Position numbers and translations under genes: made by a program
Shown: one piece after another, positions 13,541-26,574 of the stretch
How the letters are laid out: each line of letters opens with the position of its first letter
How positions within the stretch are numbered: the stretch's first letter is position 1
The notes under the pieces: model-generated
What the model saw: the letters and a program-made list of their open reading frames with translations, nothing else
The model's database searches: none
What the model was told of the DNA's origin: nothing
Assembly (NCBI GenBank): GCA_019055375.1
Contig: JAHQIW010003598.1
Coordinates: 310,001 to 374,000, forward strand
Origin: Parelaphostrongylus tenuis
Taxonomy: Eukaryota; Nematoda; Chromadorea; Rhabditida; Metastrongylidae
Direction: 5' to 3'
DNA length: 64,000 nucleotides

Positions 13541-14149
13541 ATAAAGCCAACCGAGATAAGGTGTCATATCATTTGTTATGTTCGAACTTCGTTAATTCCT
13601 AGACTTCAAAACTTATCCAAAAGGCAAATACCAGCTGTCAAGAATTAGAAGAATAAAAGGTCATTGTTTTGTATGAAACGGCGTCTAAACTTTGAGGAAG
13701 GCGAAATCGTCAATACGTAGGCCACTGAAATTGAAGGGAGAGCGCGAGCGCAACTTTGAGTCAGAAAAAAGCACTGTCATGATGATTGCTAAAGTACCGC
13801 AAGTATATGCCACGGATTAAATAACACTGAACGCTTCTCCTCTGCTCTTTCATCTTACTGCATCTTTTCTCTTGTGCAAATGCGAAGCTCAAAATGAAGA
13901 CCAGGAACTTATGTGACTTTGTTATGCTCCTAATATTTGCCCTGAACGAAAGCTCCGCTATCATTTTGAAATAGATAAGCACAGCGCAACATGTTAATCG
14001 ATGACACGAGGTCATCACAATGATAAACTATAATGTCAATCCCTACGATACGGGGTGAGTGGCCGAGAAACGGCACTAACGATGGCGAAACAACCAAAAC
14101 GCGCCTCCGCTGAAGTGCTGCCACGGATGAATTTGTGACCAAATCTTGA

Positions 14150-17100
14150 AAGGACGGCCGGAATTATTCTCAACAACTGTATTGGAATGTGTTAAGGAGG
14201 TTTGTATGATACAGGGTACCAACTAAGAATATGTCAACTGTTTCCAAGGACATAGATTACTTGTAGTGGGTGAGACAAGAGCACAAACCTGACAGAAAAT
14301 TTTCATAAGCAATATTCAGAAAAATCACCATTATCTCTGATAGAAGTGATGACCCACTATTATCATTAGCGAATATTTGAAAGCAGTTTCGAATGAGCAA
14401 TGAAGAATGACTTTGAGATTTCGAGGGTCGGTGGCCGTGTGGCTATTGACACCCGGTGCACCTCAGCATGAGTTGATTAACCACCACAGTCTCTCTTCCC
14501 TCAGCAAAATAGAACAACTTTCAGAAACAAGTGTAATGGTGTTTCGTTTCCACACAATCATTGTATCTTCACACACTATGTGGATCTAAGCTATTGTCTC
14601 ACTTAGGTTCGATGCCTCACAATCGTTCCCGGCAATAGTTTTTGCATTTATTTGACTATTACAATCTACGAAACTACAGATAGTCCTATTATGTGATAAA
14701 GATTATTCATAAGTGTTGATTAATCACATTCACATGCAAGGAAATAAATGGTTTCAAGTTTTACACATTTTACTTTCCATCTTACATTCTACACTTAATT
14801 TTCTTAAGCATTCAGCTTCCACATTTTATTCGAATTTAGAGCAACAAAATTCAAGAAGATCAGTGACATGAATCTTTTAGTATTTCTGGAAATTTTGAGA
14901 ATCCTAAGAATTATGAAAAGATAGAAAAAAGTTATGTAGATGGTGGCACATAGGGGAAGGCCGCTAACGGAAGATGAGAACAGATAACACCGAACCGGAC
15001 GCACACACACTCGTCGCGCCCATCGTCAGATCACTCGAAAAACACTCTAACTCAAACTGATAGATGCCCTTGGAATAATAAAACCATTCAAAAGTGGTAA
15101 CAGTAGCAATGACTGTGAGGATACCAACGGAGATTCTATTGGAACGAGCGTCGCTTTTGTTAGGAAAGAAAAATCATCTGAACATACGATGAATAATGAA
15201 TAGATTCACAGTATCGAGAAGCATGGAAAATTGTCGATAACTTCAATAATGAAATTTGACATGAAAGATTAACTGATGAAGAAGCGACACCTTCCGGCCG
15301 CCTCAAAGGACATACACTACATTCTCGTCGTTCGTCTTTCTAGCAAATCTTATCAGAGCGTGGGATATGAGAGAAACATTTTCGAGAGAGAAAGCGCACA
15401 TTCGATCGCCCGTATGTAGCATCAAGTGGTTTGATTTGACATTCAGATACAATAGCAACCATCTAATTTCTCTGATTATCACCAAGTAGTCCCTATACAA
15501 TGACTGATGTGATAAGAAAAGGATACTTAAAATTTCGAAATAATTCGCATCGCGTGCAATGCATATTTTTTGGTGTCTGGTTTACCAGAACAAAAAGTTC
15601 CGAATACTTTTATATTTATATTCATCCGATATCAATTATCGAAGGAAGATCAATGCGCTAAGAATGCACCCACCATTGCAAGCTATTATCCACAATCATT
15701 CGTATAAAATTGGCTTTTTGAACTAGTTCATTTCAGGCTTATGAACTAGTTCATTTGAGGCTTAAACTCTCTAACACACTGGAACAATGCACTTAGGAAC
15801 ACTTCCAGAGCATAGAAGGTCACAAACTATTGAGACACTCGTATAGATGTAAATTAGATATAGATGCTCAGTCGAATGGAAATTGCTAATTATATCTATT
15901 TGTATGGAGATTGTGTCCTGACTGAGAGCTGAGCATCCACAGTTGTGCATTCATCGATATAATGATATGCATTATATTACACGTATTCACAAAGATTCCT
16001 GAATAATCTATTTTTGGGAACATTGTTTGATTCTCATTTTACTTATCTTTCGCTATTCTTCAAACAATGCCGTTGAAAATTTACACCAGCTCCAAAGACG
16101 AACATCTTCCTGAGCAGTACTTTCCTATAACGATGAGTCTCATCAATCTACGTGGCTTACACGAATGTGTACATTGAAGCCCTGACGATTATATCGTTAG
16201 TAGTAAAAGACAATATTCGAAATTCGGGGAGCCTACTTTGGACATCACTTTTGCATCAAATTCAATTCGTGTACGAAGAACGAAATTTTCGTCATTGCTA
16301 GCTAAAATTTCCACATTGGAACTCACGAAAAATTGAATTTCTTCGAAATTTGGAGAGAAAAAAGCACCAGATAACTAGAAATAAAAGAATTGCAACAGTT
16401 ATAATTCGAGAGCCAAACGCAAGACACGGACTTGAACAATTTCTGATGACGATATTCTTTAGAGATAAAATTTCACATGTACTTATAAATTCAACATGGT
16501 TGCATGAGAGTCACCTCGGCTTCCAAAGGTTCCTCTCCACTGAGATTTATCATGTTTCGCCAATAAAGTGGTGCTGGTAGAGAGTTCCCAATATAAAATT
16601 TTTTCAACTTTGAAAAGCATATGCTCGTAGCCTCGACCCTATGATTTACACATAACTTAACTTGTAGTGCGCAAAAAGTTACTTGATGATTTAATGATGG
16701 ACCTTAAGAATTGAAAGCAATAAAAACTACAGATCTGGGCAGATCAAAGACAAAATTTCTTGTGTACTTACATTAAGAACTTGGGCATCGTCGCCATTTT
16801 TTCCGTAAAGTTCTAATCTAAGGTAACACAAATTTGAGGAAATGTTTTCAAAAATCACATGTATCCTCAGGGCGAGGTAGTCAGGCGCAATATATTTTAC
16901 TTGCATCCAGTGCGGCTAATTTCCTTTCTTTAACCGGTTAACAATGTTTTGACAAGCTATAAACTTTTTTTTTTCACAAACATTGAAAAGAACTACATTC
17001 AAAACGAGTGCATTCAAAGATTGTGAGGGATAAATGGGAGCTCGTTTCTACTGGAAGTCAGATCACACTGGTTAATTTATTTCGAAAGACACTGATAGAA

Positions 17101-17165
17101 ACAGGAAAAGTTGTATAGAATGTAATGAAGTAGCCGGTATAAAATAAAGAAGGAACTCTATGTAT
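14150..17165. other. No recognised gene; one short tandem duplication
   Basis: Nothing supported as a gene. At about 15721-15766 a 22-23 bp unit containing GAACTAGTTCATTT is present twice in tandem. The rest is AT-rich DNA without recognised family members. Confidence 0.45.
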
Positions 17166-17170
17166 GGTAC

Positions 17171-17380
17171 TTGCATTCTGTAGATGAAGAGCTAAAGGTC
17201 ACAACTTTTGAGATTTTATTTCTGTATATCAAATTTCCAACCGTGAGAAGACGCTATCTCGACTACCTCGGAGGTTCCGAGAAGAATAAATTGATCAGTA
17301 TTCAACGACAATCACGATTAAAGGAGATTTCTCAAGCAGTAGTCGAGTTCACATACAAATTCAAAGATCTTCAAGAATGA
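17171..17380 (+). CDS. Possible orphan exon, function unknown
   Basis: I do not recognise the product. An open frame of about 65-70 codons ends in a stop after ...FKDLQE. It has a protein-like composition, rich in Glu, Lys and Arg with few low-complexity runs. A splice-acceptor-like TTCTGTAG lies directly before GATGAAGAGC, which fits a terminal exon entering in phase. No upstream exon, conserved domain or poly(A) signal could be tied to it, and no repeat family explains it. It may be a real terminal exon of a gene with distant exons, or chance. Confidence 0.2.
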   Translation: MHSVDEELKVTTFEILFLYIKFPTVRRRYLDYLGGSEKNKLISIQRQSRLKEISQAVVEFTYKFKDLQE

Positions 17381-17389
17381 CGGATTCGA

Positions 17390-20300
17390 ATAGACGAAAC
17401 GAATGGATGAAGAGCTAGGATTTCCGGGAACACGTAAAAGAAAAGTTGTGTAGGAGAAATTCACCGCGGTAGAAGATCCATAAAATCTTAACATTCTAAC
17501 ACTAAGTGTGAAATGTTGAGTAGCGTCCTTCTAACAATTCATTTCAACTTTCTCGGCCAAGAATTTCTTTGAAATTATTCACAAAAAACCACACATTTAC
17601 TTTCATGCGTCAATTCGTAGATGTTCGCTAATTCCATGAAAAATGGGAACTACTTTAGTTAAAGATTACCCTAATTCCGTTTGTGTACGCCAACTAGTTT
17701 TTTCTTCCATCATGATATTCCATGAATAAAAAGTGTCTCTGAGCAATTTTGGCGTTGAATATAGAGTCACTTGTGACTCTGATAGCAGGTTTCAGAGACC
17801 AGAATTTGATGTAGTAGTGACTCGTCGTAGTACATTTATCAGCAAGAATATGCGGCATGTGGCCTTCGAAGGCATGAGTCACTTCCTATAGCCATTTCAT
17901 AGCCTCGTGCTTTCGCGTCACTTATAGGAATACTGCTAAACTATCGTCATACCACGTAATCAAATCAACCAATGTTGCAGTCTTGATGGAATCCAGGAAA
18001 TTTCACTTGGACTGCATGGATTAATTGTGGAGTTGACGAAATAAATCGAAAAGAAGAAATTCTTCGAACAAATATCAGTCAAATCGTTTCGTCGATCTTC
18101 AGCGTAAACGAAGTGTCACCTACGAGGACGTAATATACTCTAACGAATGATCGCGGCGTAAGCAAGATGATAGCATGAATTCGTACTATAAATGAGGTGG
18201 CAGATAAAGAGATTGTGAGGATTCATTTATAAAATGAAAATATCGAACAGATCGCAAAATACGCCAACACGATCAGTTGGATGAATAGGATTCCTGTGAA
18301 TCATCGAGCAGCTCCGGTGGTTACCACTGAATTCCAGTCATCCCTGTTGAGCAGTTAGACATCTAGATGAATTTTGTTCACTTAAATGGCACAATCAACA
18401 TAAAATTTGATAGGTACAAGAGGTTTTTCCACTGTTTTCTTTGGTAATAATTCACCACATGCGGCTCGTCAAGCTTTATCATAACACCAGTTTTTGTCGC
18501 TCATCTAATCCGAACGCCTCGTTAGTCTGGACTGCTGGAGGTTTAGTCTCTGTTTTACAATGATGTATACAGTCATGAAGAGGTGACAGACCATTGGAGG
18601 ACCGATGACTTAGGAGAGTACTGTTGGGTCGATAGATGTAGCCATGTAAACAGGTGGACGATTATCGTTTCACGGTTTAATCGGTCAGTGTCCTCATTAT
18701 GAAGAACTGAACTGTTTACGAAAATGGATTTGGTTTTTTCGTACTCTGGCTAACTATCATTGTATGAGTACAGGTCAGATACGTTGTGAAGACCTTCAAA
18801 TTCACATCAGTGTATGAGGAAGTATAAGGTTCTTACACATGATCTTTGGATTTTTTCACTTTGATGATGCATTCGTGCACGCTACGCCAAACGGGAAGAG
18901 TAGCGTGTGGGTATAACATTAGTAAAATTGAAGAAGACAATTTTCTTGATGCTCTGAACAAATCACCATGTACTATATTCGTATTAAGCTGATTGTCTTA
19001 TATGACTAAGGCAGTAAAGAAAAGGAAAACTGGAAAAAAAGTGAAGAGTTGGCATTAGTTCATGATAACTAGCGATAATTTTTTGATATTGGAGCAGTTA
19101 AGACGCTCAAAATTTGACTGCCTTATTGCAAAGGTTTGTCTCTATTGCTCTAGTTATACGAGTAAATTCTTTAGAATATATTCCTTCGCTCTTAACTATG
19201 TTTTGAGTAAAAACTGATAAAATTGAAAAAGGAACTTTTTTTTCCAAATTTCTAATGCAGTTTCAACGATAACAGACACTAAAACACAATGAATAACACT
19301 ATTTTGTTGTGTTATACTTTATTCTGACTGTTCACTTGCTTCGCTATTTGAAGTATGAGCCTAAACGTAAATAGATTAGATGAAATACGTGTTCCTCGCT
19401 CCAAAAAACTAATGTACATTAAGAGAATAGCTGGATCAAAACTCCCTAGAAAATATCTGAAAACTTCAACCTTTTTTGCCTCATTTGATGAAGTTCATTA
19501 TGAGCGCAACCGCATTGCCGATTGGGTACAATCTGCTTCGTCTCTTACATGGCAGCGCATTCCGCCAAACCTCAGTCCTTGCGAGGTAGGCCCTAGAGTG
19601 GATCGTGTCCTTCAAGCGAACGTTTTTTTATGTGCACCGAAATTAGTATCTATTTAGTAAATCAGTGTTCAAGAACGGCACGGCGAACTGGTTTCTTGAA
19701 TTCATCGTTCCATCGCTGGGTTCGGTTTTTTGTTTTGTTCAAAAAAGAAAGAAAATGTTAGGCCACAAACAGGACAGATTTTAGTGGGACGGAACTTTGG
19801 ACCAACAAATTGGTGGATGTACCAATCTCTGTACTTAGAGTCGTGGAAAGTCCGAAAAGCTGCAAACACGATGATGTCTATAAGGGATTGAATGGATTCA
19901 AGAGATACAAAACACAAACACTTCACTAGTCCGTATCAGCTGAGAAAATACCTAGGAAGTTGTCATTAACACAATACTGGCATTCAGATGCGGTTTTTTG
20001 AGTACGTGTAGGGTAGTACTTAGACGTGCCCTAAAATACACATTGGATCGATTACTGGGTTCCATCGTGCTCTTCACGCTCACTAAGCCTTGACATATCT
20101 CTAAAACTGATGAACTGACTATCAGACCTGTCTTGAGGAAAAGCGGTACCGACTCAGTACATCGCCAGACCACAATAAGCGATTGTATAGGCCTAACACG
20201 CACTGAAAGCTTTGCAGTATTCACGAATGAGACCGTAGCATGGCATATACGTTAGGGTTGATAAACGTTTAAAAGATTCATCTTGCACTCCTTATACGGC

Positions 20301-20420
20301 TTTTAAAACAAAATTCCGATATTAATCAAAATATAGTCAACATTCGCATGCTGCTTCAAGGAATATACAATTCAAAAATAATTTCAAAAAGTCTTCACGC
20401 TCATTCCGACATGACTTTAC
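17390..20420. other. No recognised feature
   Basis: No supported gene or repeat. The minus-strand frame ending near 19702 contains a CPVCG motif, but it is too short and isolated to call a zinc-binding protein. Confidence 0.4.
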
Positions 20421-20429
20421 TAGAACATG

Positions 20430-20610
20430 ACTATAGTCTATGGCTAGATTCCGCGCTCAAGGCTCACCATATCTTTCATCCATTCGAAATTAGTGAGTCG
20501 ATAACATACTTCTTCAGTAAGAATAGCAGAACTAATCTTATACTCGCTAGGCTGCCGTTGGTCATGTAAAGGCTAGATTTGCGTTCAATCACATTAATCG
20601 CTTGAGTACC
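20430..20610 (+). repeat. Decayed SINE copy
   Basis: The order of motifs matches the SINE body: a decayed tRNA-like head, CCGCGCTCAAGGCTCACC, ATCCATTCGAAATTAGT (the TCCGNGGTCGGTAA equivalent), and a 3' part containing GTCATGTAAAGGCTAGATTT that corresponds to GTCATTGTAAAGGCCAGATA in the intact copies. It is strongly diverged. Confidence 0.5.
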
Positions 20611-20880
20611 AAATAGCACATGTATGTGCCACCGTTTACCAAGTCATGCGGCGCGCGCGGGTATTTTGTATTTTCGCGCTCTCTATTGGAAATATAGGGA
20701 TTTCATTGGTAAACTGAGGTTCTAAACAAACATTATCATCATTAAATGATAGAAAACCACAGAAGAAGCTTCTGTTAAGGTTTTTCTCTAGTATAAATTA
20801 CTCTCATGTGTCGAAAATTCTCCCACGTCTCAACAATTTACATCGTTGGGTTGAGTAACATTTTTTCAACTGTTACACAA

Positions 20881-21173
20881 GAGCGCACGTAGCGCAGTGG
20901 TTAGAGGCAGTCTGAGTCGCACACGAGGTCAATGGTTCGATTTCGCACTCATGGCTCACCAAGCCATCCATCCCTCCGTGGTCGGTAAACTGCTACCAGA
21001 CAGGTCTCAGACGACAGAACCAAATCAGTACAACTCGGTTCAGCGGGAGGTTACCGTGAGTCATTGTAAAGGCCAGATATGCAATCAATCACTCAACGAA
21101 GTTAAAAAATTGAAGTCGAATGCATGGCACATCCCTCAGGGATTGATCAACGCCGAGAGCTTCATCCTTTTTT
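20881..21173 (+). mobile_element. tRNA-derived SINE, full length with TSD
   Basis: The head is a tRNA-like promoter: GCGCACGTAGCGCAGTGG contains box A and GGTCAATGGTTCGATTTC contains box B. A body of about 200 bp follows, ending in ATCAACGCCGAGAGCTTCAT and a T-rich tail. It is flanked by an 8-bp direct repeat, TTACACAA (20873-20880 and 21174-21181), which marks retrotransposition. About ten relatives lie in the window, at 4.7, 8.0, 20.4, 29.1, 44.1, 45.5, 47.9, 49.2, 53.8 and 54.5 kb. SINEs depend on a partner LINE; the RTE relic at 33 kb shows such elements exist in this genome, but the partnership is inference. Confidence 0.8.
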
Positions 21174-21879
21174 TTACACAACACTTCTTTGTTTTCTTTC
21201 TGTCTACGTTTTTGTGGTCATTCGATAACTTGAAATATGCCAGCTCTGAGACTGAGCTTGGTTTATGAAACAACGTATATACTAGGTTTTACTAAAGAAA
21301 AAAAGAAACAACGCTTCCGAAAAGCGTTGTTCAATTTCACATGAGATTTTTTGAAATCATATAGCAAAATTTTGACTTCAGGCAAACTTTAACACGATGA
21401 TAAAGTGTAATATTCTTGGAGAGACATAAGCGAACATATTATCCATGGAAAAAAAACGGTTTATTTTGTAAGAATTTTCACCTTTCCTTACAAATTATTT
21501 GGAATGCAATGGTACTGTGCGAAATGTACTCGTGTTTTATTGATTTTTTCCGGAAAGGAGCGGTTTCACTAGACTATCAGTAATTTTTCGATAGTTTATG
21601 ATGATTTCAGAACTAAGCTTTTCGTGATGAGACTTGTGAAGAAAAAAATTAATAGAGCACGTAAAATTTGCGCAACAGGTGGCAAAGGATGCAGGGTGAA
21701 TAATCTCCATATCTAATTATAAGTGGATATGTATAAAGTTATTGCCCATAAGGCAATGGATTGAAGTCTCTTCTACTACTCTGTAAAAGTCTCAACTCCT
21801 GGAGTCCAAATAATAAGAGGGGTTACCTTTACCGATGTAGTGGCGTCGCATTGTAATGTGCAATGATTTTTGACGATCA

Positions 21880-22470
21880 ATTCACTGTTTTGTGACTGAC
21901 TGTTCATTTTTGAACCACGCATATGTTCTTTTATAGGGCAACTTATAGATCCCGATATGCGTGTTTCGGCCTTGACGGCCTTGTCAGTCGTGAAGTACTC
22001 CTCGTCTTTAGCCAATCTTCTCGGGAGAACTCGACCCTTTTAGAGAGTTGGCGACAACGAACATTCTACACGTGTCATTAGATGAAAATATCACTTAATG
22101 GCAGTGTTTTACACCCGAGTGCTCTTAGCTGGTATCGTTGTATATATCATACCTTTCATTTTGATACTGAAATTTGAGTGTGGTCTCAAGAAAACATTCA
22201 AAATGAATGGTTATAACCAGCCAAGAGCAGTTGAGTGTAAAACACTGCCATTCAATGATATTTTCACTTAATGGCACGCGTAAAATGTACGTCGTCGCCA
22301 ACTCTGTATAAGGGTTGAGTCCCCCGAGAGGATTGATTGAAGACGAATGGTACTGCCCTACTGACAAGGCTGTCAAAGCCGAAACGCGTGTCTCGGACTC
22401 TACAAATTGCCCTATAACAGATCACATGCATGGTTCAAAAATTATTATCCCTGCCACTGCTAGAAAGTAC
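21880..22470. mobile_element. Large palindrome of hammerhead-bearing repeat units
   Basis: About 600 bp form an imperfect palindrome. The left arm (21880-22130) and right arm (22220-22470) are inverted copies sharing CACTTAATGGCA, AGAGTTGGCGAC and a CTGACAAGGC...GCCGAAAC segment. The core unit is the family also found at 62973..63298. Hammerhead-like cores sit at 21988..21950 (minus) and 22356..22397 (plus). Both have CTGACAA, so position 8 is A instead of G, which normally abolishes activity. The arrangement suggests head-to-head insertion or inversion of the monomer of about 290 bp. Confidence 0.6.
22356..22397 (+). ncRNA. Hammerhead-like core (probably inactive)
   Basis: The order is CCCTA, CTGACAA, a GGCT/AGCC stem II with a GTCA-type loop, GAA, the palindrome-like ACGCGTGT, C at the expected cleavage position, then TCGG. 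Layout and stem III match the copy at 63226..63267. The G8-to-A change is expected to block cleavage. Confidence 0.45.
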
Positions 22471-22621
22471 GATTCAGTGTGGGGGCGTGAGCTATTGATG
22501 AGGAGGGCGATAACTGCGAAACGCGTATGGCTCTGACGTGACAACCTCGGTAAGGCTTTATACATTCATAGAAACTATATTGAATGTTCATGGCGAGGTT
22601 GAATAGCAATCGATGAGCCGT

Positions 22622-22815
22622 ATCATACCTCTCATTTCGAGTGTTTCCTTAAGACCACGCTCAATTTTCAATATGCCTGATGATTATTTTTGAGTCATGC
22701 ATGTCTTCGTTTATAGGGTAACTATAAAAGACCACATGCATTGATCAAAAATGATTATCAGGCATATTGAGATTTGAGCGTGGTCTTTAAAAAACATTCG
22801 GAACGAAAGGCATGT
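22622..22815. repeat. Second palindrome of the same repeat family
   Basis: Two inverted arms of about 90 bp meet near 22727. Both carry AAGACCACGCTCAA, AATATGCCTGATGATTA and CATGCATG segments, which match positions 62990-63065 of the unit at 63 kb. No ribozyme core is included. It is a truncated, inverted pair of the 290-bp family. Confidence 0.6.
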
Positions 22816-23059
22816 TTCGTGACTGTTGTGAAATGTTTCAAGCAAAAATAATCTTATTGAAATTATTGAAGTCTATTCTATCACTATCATCAATCTAGTG
22901 TCGATTAAACACCCTTTAGTAGCGATAAAAATCTATTTTTAGAAAGCTACCACGTTATCATTGTAACGCACTACGCTCAAACAAAGCGGAAAGAGTTTCC
23001 GCCGCCTGTTGTTTGGAAAATAATGCGGGATTAAAGGGTTCAGACGAAGCTAGAAGTTG

Positions 23060-23130
23060 AAAACGATTGCATGAATGACGCAAACCTTAGGGTTTGATCA
23101 ACGGCGATAGCTCTATACTTTCGAACTATA
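23060..23130 (+). repeat. SINE 3' end fragment
   Basis: GCATGAATGACGCAAACC, then TTAGGGTTTGATCAACGGCG and ATAGCTCTAT correspond to the 3' end of the SINE family (GCATGGCACATCCCTCAGGG, ATTGATCAACGCCGAGAGC). Only this end is recognisable. Confidence 0.45.
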
Positions 23131-23769
23131 TACTTAGAACTATGGAATGGTTCAATAATAGATAAGATGAAAATATTTGAAATAAAGTCAGTGTTGACTT
23201 CGTAAGTTTGCTTTTTATTTTAACTTGCCTAAGGCGCGTCATCAAATCACTATCAACCAGCAAAAATGAGCTAAAAAGATTTCTCAAAACGTTTTTGAGT
23301 CAGTGGAAAGATATTTTTGCTTTTGCTTCATAATGAGTCTTTAAGATGTAAACAACATTTGAAAACCTTCCAAAAATGACACAACGAGCTCAGTAACGTT
23401 GTTCTGGAGAGTTTGAGATAACACACCGGCATCCTGCCCTGCAGTAGCTTATCATTTTTATAGGGATAGGATTAACAAATATCCACTAGGTACACAAAGC
23501 GACATTAGAGACGATAGCATAGAACATATTCAGAAAAATGTTGTTATTACTACTACCACTAGCATCACACAAGTAAAGCACCGCCCAGCTATCACTACAT
23601 ATTGTCTTCTTCCGACTTCTATGAAGAACAACTGCTTATGAACGCTTGGTAAACCATGATGTGTGGACTTTTTGCATAATACTTAACGATGATTTGTACG
23701 ATGAATGATAGGAAAGGACCGATGAGCATTACATTTAACTAATTGGTACGGAGAAATAATTAGCAGTAC

Positions 23770-23885
23770 TTAGGAAAACTGAGTGGTAAGCAAAAATCAA
23801 CCTCAAACAGGAGTTGAGCCTCGTTTCACCCATAACAGGGGTGATAGCTCAAGGATTTTTGCTTACCACTTAATTTTTTAAAGTA
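23770..23885. mobile_element. Foldback element with tRNA-like box B
   Basis: Inverted ends GAGTGGTAAGCAAAAATC and GATTTTTGCTTACCACTT enclose about 80 bp. On the minus strand the inside has GGTGAAACGAGGCTCAACTC, a box-B-like motif in the same context as the element at 55795..55890. It looks like a short member of the tRNA-bearing foldback group with its own end sequence. Confidence 0.6.
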
Positions 23886-24074
23886 TATTTGAAACATCAT
23901 AAACACTGTGAAGAAGCAGTAAAAACATAAGAACTTCTGGATTTATATAAGTACAATGGCTATCAGACTAACTGGGTTTATAGAACAATATTGCTTACCC
24001 GACCAAACCTGTAAAAGTCGGTGGCTGATAACTATGATATAGAGATATTGAAGAATGAGTGTGGGCCAGCGATA

Positions 24075-24143
24075 ACCTCGGTGATGTAGTGGTAGCAGGC
24101 GCCCCGGTATGAGCAAAAAGCGAGTTCAACTCCCGTCCGAGGT
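24075..24143 (+). ncRNA. tRNA-like sequence, right half of a foldback element
   Basis: A 69-nt unit has a perfect 7-bp acceptor pairing (ACCTCGG with CCGAGGT), a box A matching TGATGTAGTGG and a box B GAGTTCAACTC. The T arm pairs with one mismatch; the anticodon arm does not form a clean 5-bp stem. It is followed by GTCGAAATTCTGC...CAATTCACTT, the tail of the foldback family. I read it as a tRNA-derived module of a mobile element rather than a working tRNA gene. Confidence 0.5.
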
Positions 24144-24174
24144 CGAAATTCTGCTTAGAACTCAATTCACTTAA

Positions 24175-26570
24175 GTATATTTAAAACATTATAACACTGC
24201 GAAAAAAGCAGTAAAAACATAGCAACTCTTGGATTTACATAAGCAATACCGTTGTCACTTCTGATGATAAGCCCACCACCAAGAGCATAACTTAAAAGAG
24301 ATGAAACCCAGATATTGAATTGTTAGTGACAGCCAAATCAACCTTAAATTGTTAGGGGCAGTTAGATCAACCCACCACTATTGTATTGAGGACAATACGC
24401 AGCTATTCATGAGTTCCATCTTTCCAGTTGCAGTTAAAAAAGGGATTTAATCGCCTAAAAAATTTAGTCCTATTTGTGAGAGCAGGATTCTAAAATCCTA
24501 CTATTAACACATTCCTAGACGATTAACGATGTGGAGCAATGCTATCATGGAATGTCTAAGTCGTAAGCCTTGAAGCAATAAAAATTGTTTGTTTTCAGCA
24601 ATTCTTATCTCCCTAAAAATCCAATATATACTATCTATATGGAGCATGGAAAATGATAATCAACTGAATAGCGCACTAACCAAGCGCTTAATCTGCAGGA
24701 ATCTCTCATAAAAACAATGACAGATATTTTGTTTGCAACTATAGTGTTTTCAAGATGAGAAACAGCGATATAGAGTGGACACTATTTGAGAAGAATGAGC
24801 TGTTTGTAAAGGACAGTAGAGATAACGAGATACACGCCACAAAGCCGGTTAAGTGGACGATCAATACATAAACTTGTCTTATCATTAAGTGTACTAATAA
24901 TAAAACTAGTAACGAAACTGACAGGGAGTTCATTCGGCGTCGCTAGAATGGTCAACATGATGAAAACACTCTGACTCGGAATATTCATCACGAACTCTGT
25001 GTCATCTTATGAAGTCTTTGATTTCAGTGTTCGCAGATCAACATCTTGAGGACATCACCGTTTTTGAAGCCGTTTTCAATTTCTCCAAATAGTGAAGGTA
25101 ACCCACATGTTTTTCATTTTATGGTGATAAAATGTATGAAGGTCAGATAACGAGATAACGCAGAAATAGAAACAAAATGCGATACAATGTGTAGTTTCGC
25201 ACAAGTAAATTGACAACGCAATGATACATGTAGACAAATCCTGAGTCAGCTCATCAGGGAGACCAGCTTATTGCGAATTTCGGGTCACATGAAGCATATA
25301 GTAAAGGAACTGCTGTGTATATTTTGATGGGTCCATGGCATAAGATCAATGCAGTTCTTCAATATGGTTATAGCGTGTTTGACGAAAAGCTAATTATTAG
25401 TAGACATTGAAGATATCATATTAGATAGCCAGGCAAATCCACTTCCACTGAAGATGATTGAGAGGCCAAACATAAGAGTCTTGACATTCGCTACCTATTT
25501 TAGCATTAAAAGAATCTCTAATGGAAGATAGCAATACAACCGAATATCCGCACGCCATACACAAAGAGTGTCAAATGCCGTGATGCTTTGTTCTTTGATC
25601 AAATTTCAACATAAATCCGTAGTCCGATTGATAGGACTTTGTTTTCGCAATAATTTCCAACATTTCCGTTTCTTTTAGGCTCTCTCGAAAACATCCGTCC
25701 TAGTTTTTACGTGGTCAGGGTTTCGCTTACTCTCAAAGATTGTTATAAAAGATATTTTAACTAAAAAATTGATTCTTTGAAATGTCGCAAACGGCCACTT
25801 CAAGTGATTGAAGACTCAAATGCAGAAATATGCAAACGCAATGTATGTTAGCTCCAACAACAGTTTTGATGCTATAAAATGCTACACGATTTGACAGCAG
25901 TGAAGATAGTTTTTACGATTTCGTATATGAATTGGTACACTTCTCCTTACTGCATCGATAAAATCTTTCCAAGCTCGGCTTAGGATTCCATGAGATGAAA
26001 CTCCCTTCCACCAAAAAAAAGAACAATTTACAACTTGACAGCCAGGCACGCAGGTCAAGGAACGTCTCCCAGCGAGCCACGACTAAAGAATTTATACTGT
26101 TCGTCTGAAAAAACTACATTTTCACAACGAAGTTTTATTCTATTGACCCCCGTAATTCTACGTCAATAATCCTCTTATCGGTTAATCCTTTCGGTGCCAC
26201 TCATCGCATTCATCTAAAAATTTGCATGAACTTCGATCTGGGCCAACTGACGATTATCAAGGCAACGCATATGAAAGAAGCCTCGAAGGCTGCAGGTGTT
26301 AGCTGTTAGAGTTGTTAACAAAGGTACAATTACAGTTCATAATTATTTACTATGATTATTATTATTTGCACAACCCTTTATCACATTTTACTGTGTTAGC
26401 ATTTTCAGCACGCAATTCATTACCTCGCATGCATCCTCCTCGAGGGTCGTCGGACATCACGCGTGTTGTTTTGACTGTTGCTTGAGGTTTCATCCTCTTC
26501 ATGATTGCCATAATTGTAGTATAGTACTCAACGAGTAAGATCTCTTTCACTTTTAACGATAACCAGGCCA
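24175..26570. other. No recognised feature
   Basis: No supported gene or repeat assignment. Confidence 0.45.
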
Positions 26571-26574
26571 CGGC

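Noticed and set aside
14035..14120. A hammerhead near GGCACTAACGATGG
   Set aside because: It is probably a relative of the 54.0-kb motif, but the core reads CTAACGATG with a disordered stem II and no clear stem I, so I did not list it as a ribozyme.
19702..19926. A zinc-binding protein from a CPVCG motif
   Set aside because: There is a single motif in a short isolated frame with no second cysteine pair and no exon context.
24075..24143. A functional tRNA gene
   Set aside because: The acceptor stem is perfect, but the anticodon arm is not, and the tail belongs to a mobile foldback family.
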